Positions 1 through 7,250 of a stretch of DNA of 22,731 nucleotides are shown here, piece after piece. The position numbers were made by a program, and so were the translations under genes. Below the pieces are notes generated by a model, which was given only the letters and a program-made list of their open reading frames with translations, was not told the origin of the DNA and did no database searches. This stretch comes from an uncultured Chloroflexota bacterium (GTDB taxonomy: Bacteria > Chloroflexota > Chloroflexia > Chloroflexales > Roseiflexaceae). Each line of letters opens with the position of its first letter. The first letter of the stretch is position 1. The DNA lies in the NCBI GenBank assembly GCA_937876225.1, contig CALFIC010000004.1, positions 1-22,731 of the forward strand, written 5' to 3'.

Positions 1-292
1 ACGAAATCGCAATGTCGCCCAAATAACGAGGCATCCCGGGAGGCAAGACAAAGCGGGGGTCACTGTCATCGTCTGCAAACGACAAGACATCGGTTTGGCT
101 ATCGATTTTACGGTAATCGCGGTTGTATTGGTGGATTTCTTCGGCAGTGGTTACATACACCGTTACTTCGATATCACCCTTGGTTTGTTGGTGCGTCAAG
201 GTGGCGCGCACAGCTCGCTCGACCAAGGCTTCGTCAAGCACCACACCTACTAATTCGTCTGATGTTTGTACATCAACAATCGCATTGCTCAT
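1..292 (-). CDS. ybeY: Endoribonuclease YbeY, N-terminal part (cut by window edge)
   Basis: The reverse strand from the ATG at 292 stays open to the left edge, giving about 97 residues of a protein normally about 150-170 long. The visible part carries the family hallmarks: NRDYRKIDSQTDVLSFA followed by YLGDIAIS, matching the 'N-x-x-Y-R-x-x-D-x-x-T-D-V-L-S-F ... LGDI-x-IS' signature. The zinc-binding H-x3-H-x5-H motif lies further on and is outside the window, so catalytic competence cannot be judged. YbeY is known as an endoribonuclease in 16S rRNA maturation and late 70S quality control. Its start codon overlaps the pgpH stop (TCAT on the plus strand at 289-292, i.e. ATGA), which implies translational coupling; pgpH-ybeY adjacency is common in bacteria. 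Confidence 0.93.
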   Translation of the reverse strand, partial: MSNAIVDVQTSDELVGVVLDEALVERAVRATLTHQQTKGDIEVTVYVTTAEEIHQYNRDYRKIDSQTDVLSFADDDSDPRFVLPPGMPRYLGDIAIS

Positions 293-2436
293 ATATGTCC
301 TTGTGGTTCTACAACGGGTTCACCGGCTGGTTTCTTGGCGGGCGAATAATCAACGCGGGGGTGATAAATCCCTTTGAGGGTCGTAATAAAGGCTTCACGA
401 ATACGCGTTATGTCATCTAATGTCACGAGGGCATCAGCGAGTTGACCATTTTGCATGCGCTCTTCGATGATAGATGTCACCAAGGCATCAATCGTCAAGC
501 CTTCGCCGATTTTGGCGGCCACCGCACCACTCTGCACCTTGGAGCGCACCGTCGCTTCGACACTATCTGCCAGCATCATAATCACTTGCTCGCGCGATGT
601 GGGGATAGGGCCAGGATAGGTGAAATCGGCGATGTCAGCAGTCGCATCCGCTTCAAGTGCTTTGTTGTAAAAATAGCGCACCACCGACGTGCCATGATGG
701 GTCGCAATAAAATCAATTAGTTTGACCGGCAAGTGGGCAGCCCGCGCCATCACGATGCCATTGCGCACATGATCAATGATAATCTGGGCGCTTTTGTGGG
801 GCGGCAAACTATCGTGCAGATTGACCCCATCGCTTTGATTATCGGTGAAATAAAAGGGATGCTCGACTTTGCCGATATCGTGATAATACGAGGCCACCCG
901 GAGCAACAAGCCATCGGCGTTAATCGCTTCAGCGGCGCTTTCGGCCAAATTCCCCACGGCAACACTGTGATAATAGGTACCGGGGGCTTCTCGCACGAGG
1001 CGTTGCAACAGTGGTTGGGAGGGATGAGCGAGTTCGAGCAATTGCAAACCCGACACCATGCCAGCGAGTGTACCAAATATCCCACACAGACTGAGTGCCA
1101 ACAACGCCGACAACAAGGCGCCACCACCACTAATCGATAACAACGGCCAAATCGCATTCCAATCGGTTTGATGTTCAACCATCAACAGCACCCCGAGGGC
1201 TGTCAACATGCTCATCAGCATGGCCACCCCACCCGCCACCACAAATGCCAACGAGCGATCGACCCGACGGGTCATAATACTCCCGACGATAGCAGCAATA
1301 AAGGGTGGTAATCCGAGTGACAATGACCCCCGCCCAATCAAAAATACCGCAAATCCGACGGTAATCGTGACAAGCATGGCGCTCCGCAACCCATAAAACG
1401 TCGACACGAGCAGTGCCGCCATCACGAGGGGCGATGCGGCGACTAACATGGGAGCCACGCCAGCGCCAATTCGGGTCAAGATTACCGCCACCACCATCAA
1501 TATCACCAACGCCCATAACTCTGTCGCACGGGTGGCTGCGTTGCGGTCGACATGCCACAAGGTGGCAGCAAAGAGTGCCGCTAATACCCCTGCCATCACT
1601 ATTTGGCCGAGCACTTCATACCACGTGACACGCATCGTCAATACTCCAAGAGCCGTGAGTTTTTCGAGAATGACAGGCGTGACGACGTCACCAGCCCGTA
1701 CGATATTTTCGCCTTGCTGGATAGCCACCGTGACGGGCGCAACTTTGGCCCGGGCCGCAGTTTGGGCTTGCTGAGTACGGGTATTGTCAACCGCCACATT
1801 GATTTGGATGAACGGCGTAATAAAGCGCAAAATCAAAGCACCCCGAGCCGCCGGCGTATTGGCACTGATGTACGAAGGAATAATCGATGCTGTCAGCAAC
1901 TGCATGGTACGCACATCAATGCGGTTGCCCACATCATTGAGCGAACGGTCATAGATGACCAAAATCTGGGTACGTAGTTTCTCCCAATCAGCCACACTTA
2001 AATCAGTCAACTGTTGAGCGATTTCGTGCGAAATCAGGTCAACATCGAGGGTCGTATCGAGGTCATCAAGCTTCTGCATGCGATTTTTCCAGGGTTCCCC
2101 ATTGCCACGAATCTTTTCGATGTTATCGAGCAAATTCACCAGCTGCACCCGCTGATTGAGCAACAAATAGGGGTCAATCGTAGCTTGGATGAGATTGGGG
2201 TCGGCTGCTGCCGTCGCTTGAGCTTGGGCAGTCAAGACATCACTGACAAACGTCACTTGGCGCGGCGCTTGCACACTCACCGGGCTAGGGCTACCCACCA
2301 CAATGCCCTGCACTGACGCCGGTTGGATAGTAAACACTGCCCAAAAACAGAGCGCAAGTACACCCGCCGCCCCCCACAACAACCGTTGTGTAGAGGCGAT
2401 AAACGGCGTCATTGATGACAGTGTGGGCAATTTCAT
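289..2436 (-). CDS. pgpH: 7TM-HD family c-di-AMP phosphodiesterase (PgpH/YqfF type)
   Basis: 715 aa, the usual length for the 7TMR-HD family. A first hydrophobic segment (about residues 18-38) is followed by an extracytoplasmic domain of about 230 residues (7TMR-HDED type), then a run of membrane helices from about 272 to 465, then a cytosolic HD phosphohydrolase domain. Metal-binding motifs are intact: TYYHS (H490), HDIGK (H519-D520), PPH (H547), THHGT (H580-H581) and LADSVEA (D624). Family members such as Listeria PgpH hydrolyse the second messenger c-di-AMP to pApA. The substrate here is inferred from family; no c-di-AMP cyclase gene is in the window. The start lies only 2 bp after the yqeY stop with no clear Shine-Dalgarno, so translation is probably coupled to yqeY. 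It overlaps ybeY by 4 nt. Confidence 0.92.
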   Translation of the reverse strand: MKLPTLSSMTPFIASTQRLLWGAAGVLALCFWAVFTIQPASVQGIVVGSPSPVSVQAPRQVTFVSDVLTAQAQATAAADPNLIQATIDPYLLLNQRVQLVNLLDNIEKIRGNGEPWKNRMQKLDDLDTTLDVDLISHEIAQQLTDLSVADWEKLRTQILVIYDRSLNDVGNRIDVRTMQLLTASIIPSYISANTPAARGALILRFITPFIQINVAVDNTRTQQAQTAARAKVAPVTVAIQQGENIVRAGDVVTPVILEKLTALGVLTMRVTWYEVLGQIVMAGVLAALFAATLWHVDRNAATRATELWALVILMVVAVILTRIGAGVAPMLVAASPLVMAALLVSTFYGLRSAMLVTITVGFAVFLIGRGSLSLGLPPFIAAIVGSIMTRRVDRSLAFVVAGGVAMLMSMLTALGVLLMVEHQTDWNAIWPLLSISGGGALLSALLALSLCGIFGTLAGMVSGLQLLELAHPSQPLLQRLVREAPGTYYHSVAVGNLAESAAEAINADGLLLRVASYYHDIGKVEHPFYFTDNQSDGVNLHDSLPPHKSAQIIIDHVRNGIVMARAAHLPVKLIDFIATHHGTSVVRYFYNKALEADATADIADFTYPGPIPTSREQVIMMLADSVEATVRSKVQSGAVAAKIGEGLTIDALVTSIIEERMQNGQLADALVTLDDITRIREAFITTLKGIYHPRVDYSPAKKPAGEPVVEPQGHI

Positions 2437-2438
2437 GC

Positions 2439-2951
2439 TTAACTCAACAACTCGCGCACGACTTGATTGAGGATGCGGCCATCAGCGCGACCTTTGAACT
2501 GTTGCATCACTACTGGCATGACTTTGTTCATGTCTGCCGCCCCTTTGGCACCCGATTGCGCGATGATGGCGGCAATCTGGGGACGCAGCTCGTCAGCACT
2601 CAGCATACGTGGCAAATAGGCTTCGAGGATTACCACTTCTTTTTCTTCTTTTTCGGCTAGCTCTGGGCGATTGCCTTTACGATACATCTCCACCGATTCG
2701 CGGCGCCGTTTGACTTCTTTGATGATGATGTCGATCATTTGGGCTTCGCTCAACGACACCGCATCCACCGCCGCCTGACTCGCCGCCATATTCGATTCAC
2801 CACCGGCGGCATCATAGGCTTGTTTTTTTTGATTATCAAAACTGCTTTTGATGGCATTCATCGCCATCCGCAACGTATCGACCCGCAATTGGTCACGGGC
2901 GCGCATGGCGTCTTTCATGTCGTTTTGTAGGCGTTGGTGCATATTGAGCAT
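2439..2951 (-). CDS. yqeY: GatB/YqeY domain-containing protein
   Basis: About 170 aa, of the small stand-alone YqeY family related to the tail domain of the GatB amidotransferase subunit. The N-terminus (LQNDMKDAMRARDQLRVDTLRM) and the C-terminus (KGAADMNKVMPVVMQQFKGRADGRILNQVVRELL) fit the family well. The precise function of stand-alone YqeY is unknown; a tRNA-related role is inferred only from homology to GatB. The start is uncertain. The frame can begin at GTG 2963 (174 aa), ATG 2951 or ATG 2942, and none has a strong Shine-Dalgarno. I chose ATG 2951 because the family usually starts shortly before the 'RL-x-x-DMK' stretch. It sits between gmk and pgpH in a tight minus-strand operon. Confidence 0.88.
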   Translation of the reverse strand: MLNMHQRLQNDMKDAMRARDQLRVDTLRMAMNAIKSSFDNQKKQAYDAAGGESNMAASQAAVDAVSLSEAQMIDIIIKEVKRRRESVEMYRKGNRPELAEKEEKEVVILEAYLPRMLSADELRPQIAAIIAQSGAKGAADMNKVMPVVMQQFKGRADGRILNQVVRELLS

Positions 2952-2972
2952 CACTGGACTCACTTTCGTTAC

Positions 2973-3611
2973 TTACAGCGCGATGCGCCGAGGGCGGACG
3001 CGTTGTTGTTCTGCTTTAATAATAGCCTGAATTTGCGCCACCGCATCATCGAGGCGTTCGGCGCGGTTAAACACCACATAATCAAAGGCCCCCACTTGGG
3101 CCATTTCGCGTTCGGCATGCGTCATTCGGCGCGCAAATTGCTCGGGGGATTCGGTGCCCCGCCCCAGCAAGCGCTGTTTAAGTTCATCCATACTACCTGG
3201 CGCCAAAAAGATCTGAATCGCACCGGGGACCAAGCGCTTGAGGGTAGCCGCCCCTTGCACGTCGATGCGCAAAATCACATTGTGCCCCGAATCGAGCCCC
3301 GAGCGGATGCTCTGCTTGGGAATACCTTTGTAATGGCCATAGACCTCGGCCCATTCCACCAGTTCGTTTTGGGCAATCAAGGCCTCGAATCCTGCGGTAT
3401 CATAGAAAAAATAGTCGACACCGTCGACTTCACTAGGGCGTGGCGGCCGGCTGGTCGCCGTCACCACAAATTGAAACGCTTCGTCGCATTCGCGCAAGCG
3501 CGCCAACAACGCATCTTTGCCGACGCCTGACGGCCCCGAGATGACCAGCATCAGCGGTTGCGGGTGTGCGCCACGCAGGAGTGGATTTAGTTCGTTGTCG
3601 TATGTCATCAT
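2973..3611 (-). CDS. gmk: Guanylate kinase
   Basis: 212 aa. Guanylate kinase phosphorylates GMP to GDP with ATP in the cytosol. The P-loop is GPSGVGKD (residues 26-33), with Asp in place of the usual Ser/Thr after GK. The GMP-binding segment TSRPPRPSEVDGVDYFF (53-69), the NVILRIDVQGA strand (111-121) and the lid region around residues 150-170 are all typical. The late 'VVND-D' element reads VFNRAERLDDAV, a mild deviation. There is an N-terminal extension of about 18 residues. ATG-ATG lies at 3611/3608, and neither is preceded by a Shine-Dalgarno. It is first in the minus-strand cluster gmk-yqeY-pgpH-ybeY and divergent from rqcH across 18 bp. Confidence 0.96.
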   Translation of the reverse strand: MMTYDNELNPLLRGAHPQPLMLVISGPSGVGKDALLARLRECDEAFQFVVTATSRPPRPSEVDGVDYFFYDTAGFEALIAQNELVEWAEVYGHYKGIPKQSIRSGLDSGHNVILRIDVQGAATLKRLVPGAIQIFLAPGSMDELKQRLLGRGTESPEQFARRMTHAEREMAQVGAFDYVVFNRAERLDDAVAQIQAIIKAEQQRVRPRRIAL

Positions 3612-3622
3612 ATTGGTATACT
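3595..3622 (+). promoter_or_regulatory. Predicted sigma70-type promoter for rqcH, probably leaderless
   Basis: TTGTCG (3595-3600), a 16-bp spacer and TATACT (3617-3622) point rightward. A start site 6-7 nt after the -10 box falls on or next to the rqcH ATG at 3630, and no Shine-Dalgarno precedes that ATG, so the transcript would be leaderless. The -10 core GTATAC is palindromic, so it could also serve gmk on the other strand (TATACC, 3620-3615), although I see no convincing -35 for that direction. Confidence 0.55.
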
Positions 3623-3629
3623 AACAGCT

Positions 3630-5306
3630 ATGACAATCGATACATTGGCCGTAACGGCTCTGTGCCACGAGCTCCACGCTTTTGTTGGCGCCAAAATTCA
3701 AGATAGCGTAATCGCCTCACCCTTGAGCCTTGCGCTGGAGCTCTACCACCAACGCCAGCGCCGCTGGCTGTTGCTGTCTGCTCACCCCAAACTCGCTCGC
3801 ATCGCCCTCCACAGCCAACGCATCCCCCGCGGGGTTGATCAAGCCACGCCGTTGTTGCTCCTTTTACGCAAATATGTCGAAGGCGGCCGATTGGTCGCTG
3901 TCGACCAACCCGACTTAGAACGCATCATATCGCTTAGTATAGCCAAACCACCCGAACCACGCAACCCCGACGAACCAGTCACCGAGCTCGTCACCGTCAA
4001 ACTCATCATCGAAATCATGGATCAACGCAGTAATATATTCCTCGTCGATGAACACGGCATCGTCATCGAGTGCGTCAAACGGGTCACGGCCCAGATGAGC
4101 CGGCGGGTCGCACTCCCCCAGCATCCCTACACCATCCCCCCTGTCCCCGACAAAGCCGACCCGCGCACCGGCGATGCCACGCCCCTACTGGCCACCCTGG
4201 TCCACGAGCCCAACATCGCCAAAGCCTTGGTCAGCACCTACCGGGGCGTATCGCCCCAAATGGCGCGTGAAGCGACCTTTCGGGGCGACGACGCCCCCAC
4301 CCAGAGTGTAGCCCAACTCGCTGCCATGTTTGCGGCCCCGGCACAACCGTCGATTATTCATGACGAATATGGCGTGCCTCAGTTTTTTGCCGCCTATCAA
4401 CTGACCCACAAAGGCCACTTCAAACAAATCGCCAGCGTTAGTGACGCCATCATCGCCTATGCGGCCTCGCGCGAAGCGCTGGGTGATTATCGCCGCCGCC
4501 GCGATGCCTTGGCCCAGCGCATCAACGACCACCGCGAGCGCGTGATGCGCCAATACAACGCCCTCAGCCAAGAAATGACCAAGGCCGAAGCACTCGAGCA
4601 ATTACGCTGGGAAGGCCAGATGATCTATGCTTACATCCACGACATTACCCCTAGCATGAGTAGCCTCGTCGTCGATGGGCAGACGATTAGCCTGACGCCT
4701 CACGTGCCCCCCTCGCTCCAAGCCCAAGAGCGCTTCAAACAGTACGACAAGGCCAAATCAGCCTTAGCCGGCTTGCCCGAACGCATCCAGAAAGCTACTG
4801 ACGAACTGGCCGGCATCGACGAGACGTTGACCTTCCTTGATTTGGCTGAAAGCTTCGAAGCCATCGAATCCGTCGCCCGCGACGCCCTCAATGCCGGCTG
4901 GGTACGCGCCGCCGATGTGCCCCGCCAAGCCCGCGTCAAACCGTTGCCGCCGTTGCGCTTTAATTTCGACAATTTTATCGTCTATTGTGGGCGCAACGCC
5001 TACCAAAACCAGCTAGTGACCTTTACCATCGGTGAATCGCAAGACATCTGGATGCATGCCCGCGGTATGCCCGGCGGCCACGTCATCATCAAAACCCAAG
5101 GACGCCCAGTGCCCGACCACGTGATGCACCACGCCGCTGCCCTCGCCGCCTATCACAGCAAATCACGCAATGAATTGGCCGTTGATATCGATTATTGCCG
5201 GCGCAGCAGTGTGCGCAAAGTCAAAGGTGGTCCCCCTGGACTGGTGACCTGCACCGCCGATGGCACCCTGCGCGTGGCACCCCATAAAGCAACAGATTTG
5301 ACGTGA
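3630..5306 (+). CDS. rqcH: Ribosome quality control protein RqcH (NFACT family)
   Basis: 558 aa, close to the roughly 570 aa of Bacillus RqcH. The NFACT-N domain starts at once (DTLAVTALCHEL; HPKLARIAL; LLRKYVEGGRL), followed by helical middle regions (about 270-400) with charged coiled-coil segments, and a C-terminal NFACT-R domain (about 450-553: DIWMHARGMPGGHVII ... SVRKVKGGPPGLVTC). RqcH binds stalled 50S-nascent chain complexes and recruits tRNA-Ala to add C-terminal alanine tails that mark the chain for degradation. The catalytic DR pair (D97-R98 in Bacillus) appears here as E97-R98 within PDLERII, a conservative change. It is also annotated in databases as fibronectin-binding protein A. 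It is followed by 81 bp and then a toxin-antitoxin pair, with no obvious terminator between. Confidence 0.93.
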   Translation: MTIDTLAVTALCHELHAFVGAKIQDSVIASPLSLALELYHQRQRRWLLLSAHPKLARIALHSQRIPRGVDQATPLLLLLRKYVEGGRLVAVDQPDLERIISLSIAKPPEPRNPDEPVTELVTVKLIIEIMDQRSNIFLVDEHGIVIECVKRVTAQMSRRVALPQHPYTIPPVPDKADPRTGDATPLLATLVHEPNIAKALVSTYRGVSPQMAREATFRGDDAPTQSVAQLAAMFAAPAQPSIIHDEYGVPQFFAAYQLTHKGHFKQIASVSDAIIAYAASREALGDYRRRRDALAQRINDHRERVMRQYNALSQEMTKAEALEQLRWEGQMIYAYIHDITPSMSSLVVDGQTISLTPHVPPSLQAQERFKQYDKAKSALAGLPERIQKATDELAGIDETLTFLDLAESFEAIESVARDALNAGWVRAADVPRQARVKPLPPLRFNFDNFIVYCGRNAYQNQLVTFTIGESQDIWMHARGMPGGHVIIKTQGRPVPDHVMHHAAALAAYHSKSRNELAVDIDYCRRSSVRKVKGGPPGLVTCTADGTLRVAPHKATDLT

Positions 5307-5323
5307 TGACATCGACGAAATTA

Positions 5324-5352
5324 TTTACATTTTTCGTGTTTTCATTTATACT
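5324..5352 (+). promoter_or_regulatory. Strong predicted promoter of the toxin-antitoxin pair
   Basis: TTTACA (5324-5329), a 17-bp spacer and TATACT (5347-5352) lie in an AT-rich patch after rqcH. The start site would be near 5359, giving a leader of about 29 nt with a GTGAGGAA Shine-Dalgarno before ATG 5388. Both boxes deviate by only one base from consensus, so the module is likely transcribed on its own. Confidence 0.7.
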
Positions 5353-5387
5353 CGGCATACTTCCATCGTTGCGTTGGTGAGGAACAA

Positions 5388-5699
5388 ATGATGACGACTA
5401 TTGATGAACTCTATGCCCAAATAAATGCGTTGCCATCAGATCAGCGCGCCACGCTCATCGCGCGCCTGTTGCACGATAGCGCGCCAGATGATGCAGGTGA
5501 CCAACCCCAATGGAAAACCGGAGCGGAAATTGTCGCACTCATCGAATCAATGCCACCCATTCAGTTGATCGATGATCATATCGATGATCCAGTGGCGTGG
5601 GTCAACGCACAACGTGCCAAACGCCAGGCCCTCGTCGAGGCACGGGTAGCCGAATATGATGCACAACATGGGTTGACCTATGATAAACGCAATCCTTGA
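5388..5699 (+). CDS. Putative antitoxin of a PIN-toxin module
   Basis: 103 aa, not a family I recognise with confidence. The N-terminus (TIDELYAQINALPSDQRATL) looks like a short helical domain, and the C-terminal third is charged and helical (VNAQRAKRQALVEARVAEY), which would suit toxin wrapping. It has its own promoter and the Shine-Dalgarno GTGAGGAA; ATG ATG at 5388/5391 leaves the exact start open by one codon. Its last 20 nt overlap the following PIN-domain gene, the arrangement typical of type II toxin-antitoxin pairs, and that context is the main reason for the antitoxin call. No ribbon-helix-helix or AbrB signature is obvious, so DNA binding and autoregulation are unproven. Confidence 0.7.
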   Translation: MMTTIDELYAQINALPSDQRATLIARLLHDSAPDDAGDQPQWKTGAEIVALIESMPPIQLIDDHIDDPVAWVNAQRAKRQALVEARVAEYDAQHGLTYDKRNP

Positions 5700-6063
5700 T
5701 ACAACGGTAATTATTCACATCATTCGAAAGTATCCGCCAGCACTCGCATATATCAATGTAGCGGATTACTATGCATTCACACCAATTACATGGTTTGAAG
5801 TAATCGTTGGTGCAGCCAATAAGCAACAGCGTGAGCAATTAATCTATTCGATCAATCAATTTCAGCTCTGTCATCATACCGAAGCAGACCAAAACTGGGC
5901 TATTACCCAATTTCAGCGCTTTCAATTCAGCCATCACATCGGCTACAACGATTGTCTCATCGCCGCAGTAGCGTACCGCTTGCAAATCCCACTCTATACC
6001 CACAACCTTAAAGATATGCAACCATTGCTGGGTACCCTCGCGATTCAACCCTATCAATACTAA
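5680..6063 (+). CDS. PIN-domain toxin, VapC-like ribonuclease
   Basis: 127 aa, typical for VapC. The acidic residues that bind Mg2+ in PIN nucleases are all present: D7 in ILDTTVII, E40 in WFEVIVG, D91 in GYNDCLIAAVA, and the late THNLKDM element (N109, D112). VapC toxins cleave specific RNAs, often tRNA-Met or 23S rRNA, and are neutralised by the co-encoded antitoxin; the target here is unknown. It overlaps the upstream antitoxin gene by 20 nt. Its codon use is more AT-rich than the flanking rqcH and rplY genes, which suggests the pair was acquired. No terminator is seen after it. Confidence 0.85.
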   Translation: MINAILDTTVIIHIIRKYPPALAYINVADYYAFTPITWFEVIVGAANKQQREQLIYSINQFQLCHHTEADQNWAITQFQRFQFSHHIGYNDCLIAAVAYRLQIPLYTHNLKDMQPLLGTLAIQPYQY

Positions 6064-6194
6064 ACCACGTCACTTCTTTGTTATTTTTTCTTTTTGGTAA
6101 AAAATGCGTGGGGCGCATGGCGGTGAATGAGCAGGCGTTACGACTACTGTCGGCGCTGGATTCGGGTAGACTGACGAACGGTGTCATCCTGCAT

Positions 6195-6223
6195 TTCCTA
6201 TTGGCGCTAATTTGTGGTAGAAT
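6195..6223 (+). promoter_or_regulatory. Predicted promoter of rplY (extended -10)
   Basis: TAGAAT (6218-6223) is directly preceded by TGG, an extended -10 element. A weak -35 (TTCCTA, 6195-6200) stands 17 bp upstream. The predicted start near 6230 leaves a leader of about 60 nt before ATG 6292. Confidence 0.5.
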
Positions 6224-6291
6224 GAATCTTCGTGCCGGGGTTGTCCCGTAGCAGCACATGCGAAGGTACTGACACAAGAGGAGTTGTCAAC

Positions 6292-6912
6292 ATGGCTATC
6301 GAACTCAATTTGACGAAGCGCACCGTGACCGGCAAAAAGGTCAACAATTTGCGCAAAACCGGTGTATTGCCCGCTACCGTATACGGCAAGCACTTGGCCC
6401 CCATCACCGTACAAACCGACGCCCGCGCCTTTGCCCCAGTCATGAAGGCTGCCGGCAAAACGTCGTTGGTTACCCTCAACATCGCCGGTGAAGAACCCAT
6501 TGCCGCCTTTATCCACAGCTTCCAACGCCACCCCGTCAGCCGTGCCATCATTCACGTCGACTTCCACGCCGTCGACATGAGCGAGACGGTCGAAGTCGAT
6601 GTGCCCGTGCACATGAAGGGTGTGTCGCCGTTGGTTGTGCGTGGCGATGCAATTTTCAACCACGTTACCACCTTGCGCGTCCGCGCCTTGCCAGGCAATT
6701 TGCCCACCGAAATTGTGGTTGATGTGAGCGGCCTCGACATGTTCGACAAAGCCATCCACGTCAGCGACATCAAACTCGTCGGTGGCGCCATCATCCTCGG
6801 TCATGCCAGTGATTTGGTCGTCGGTTTGGCTACCGCCGGTCGCGGTGAAGGCGTGGCTGTTGCCAATGCCGCTGAGCCCGAATTGGTGCGCACCCGCGAA
6901 GCCAAAGCCTAA
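6292..6912 (+). CDS. rplY: Large ribosomal subunit protein bL25 (Ctc/TL5 form)
   Basis: 206 aa from ATG 6292, chosen because the Shine-Dalgarno AGAGGAG (6277-6283) precedes it; the upstream in-frame extension has no support. The N-terminal domain (IELNLTKRTVTGKKVNNLRK, then GVLPATVYGK) is the 5S-rRNA-binding L25 fold, and the C-terminal domain (FHAVDMSETVEVDVPVHMKG ... VDVSGLDMFDKAIHVSDI) makes it the two-domain Ctc/TL5 type rather than the short E. coli form. It binds 5S rRNA in the 50S central protuberance. The gene stands alone between its own promoter and a strong terminator. The last residues are a low-complexity tail. Confidence 0.95.
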   Translation: MAIELNLTKRTVTGKKVNNLRKTGVLPATVYGKHLAPITVQTDARAFAPVMKAAGKTSLVTLNIAGEEPIAAFIHSFQRHPVSRAIIHVDFHAVDMSETVEVDVPVHMKGVSPLVVRGDAIFNHVTTLRVRALPGNLPTEIVVDVSGLDMFDKAIHVSDIKLVGGAIILGHASDLVVGLATAGRGEGVAVANAAEPELVRTREAKA

Positions 6913-6923
6913 ATCATTCTTAC

Positions 6924-6963
6924 AATCCCCCCACCGCGTTGCTACGTGGTGGGGGGATTTTTT
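6924..6963 (+). terminator. Intrinsic terminator of rplY
   Basis: A perfect 12-bp stem, AATCCCCCCACC (6924-6935) pairing with GGTGGGGGGATT (6948-6959), with a 12-nt loop, followed directly by TTTT. It lies 11 nt after the rplY stop codon. Confidence 0.9.
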
Positions 6964-6994
6964 ATGTGCTGGCGCAGAGCCTACCCAAAAGAGA

Positions 6995-7032
6995 TAAAAA
7001 TATCCCACCATCGACCCCGTCGACGGTGGGAT
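6995..7032 (-). terminator. Intrinsic terminator of the minus-strand micro-gene
   Basis: Read leftward, ATCCCACC (7032-7025) pairs with GGTGGGAT (7009-7002) around an inner GC-rich helix TCGAC/GTCGA with a 3-nt loop and one mismatch. It is followed by ATTTTTATCTCTTTT on the minus strand, a U-rich tail that supports termination in this direction only. It faces the rplY terminator about 32 bp away. Confidence 0.75.
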
Positions 7033-7062
7033 GGAGGGAGGGTATCTCCGTACGGCAACTCG

Positions 7063-7113
7063 TTAGCGGGCTACCTTTACGGTGATACCCATACGCATGT
7101 GACTACTACCCAT
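7063..7113 (-). CDS. Predicted 16-residue peptide gene with ideal expression signals
   Basis: The minus strand carries ATG at 7113 and TAA at 7063-7065, encoding MGSSHMRMGITVKVAR. The Shine-Dalgarno AAAGGAGGT (7129-7121) is a near-perfect match to the 16S rRNA tail at the ideal 7-nt spacing, the strongest ribosome-binding site in the window. A consensus promoter lies upstream (7171-7199) and an intrinsic terminator downstream (6995-7032), so the transcript would be about 170 nt and contain only this ORF. A small hairpin (7130-7144) abuts the Shine-Dalgarno. The peptide is basic, with three Met and no membrane segment. I do not recognise it. It could be a functional microprotein, or the ORF could be part of a dual-function small RNA. 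Confidence 0.55.
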   Translation of the reverse strand: MGSSHMRMGITVKVAR

Positions 7114-7129
7114 GAGCACCACCTCCTTT

Positions 7130-7144
7130 ATGCCTAGACGGCAT
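7130..7144 (-). promoter_or_regulatory. Small hairpin abutting the micro-gene Shine-Dalgarno
   Basis: ATGCC and GGCAT pair around a 5-nt loop in the 5' leader. The helix ends exactly where AAAGGAGGT begins, so it would leave the ribosome-binding site exposed or could stabilise the transcript. The call rests on base complementarity alone. Confidence 0.4.
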
Positions 7145-7170
7145 TTTGTTTCAAAAAGAATCCTAGCTAG

Positions 7171-7199
7171 ATAATACGCAGGTTTGGAAAATTTGTCAA
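7171..7199 (-). promoter_or_regulatory. Consensus promoter of the minus-strand micro-gene
   Basis: On the minus strand, TTGACA (7199-7194), a 17-bp spacer and TATTAT (7176-7171). The -35 box is perfect, the spacer is optimal, and the -10 box differs from consensus at one position. The predicted start is near 7164. This is the best promoter match in the window. Confidence 0.8.
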
Positions 7200-7250
7200 G
7201 GGTCAAATTAGCACATGATGCAACTCGTCGCAACGCCCGGCGCAGTACGA

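Noticed and set aside
442..2316. Long plus-strand open frames opposite pgpH, and similar long antisense frames opposite glpK, rpsB and pyrH
   Set aside because: They are shadows of strongly biased real genes: no ribosome-binding sites, low-complexity Arg/His/Pro or Gly/Asp composition, and the opposite strand has clear conserved families.
6104..6118. Hairpin ATGCG/CGCAT after the PIN toxin as a terminator
   Set aside because: The stem is only 5 bp and is not followed by a T-run.
6117..6251. A 44-codon plus-strand ORF (ATG 6117 to TAG 6251) in the gap between the PIN toxin and rplY
   Set aside because: It has no convincing Shine-Dalgarno and runs through the predicted rplY promoter; it is open by chance length and its residues match nothing I know.
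6232..6291. Upstream extension of bL25 (GTG 6232) and similar longer starts for glpK (7215), tsf (16674) and the ATC-hydrolase-like gene (15163)
   Set aside because: In each case a good Shine-Dalgarno stands before a later start that matches the family N-terminus, and the extension runs through leader or promoter sequence.
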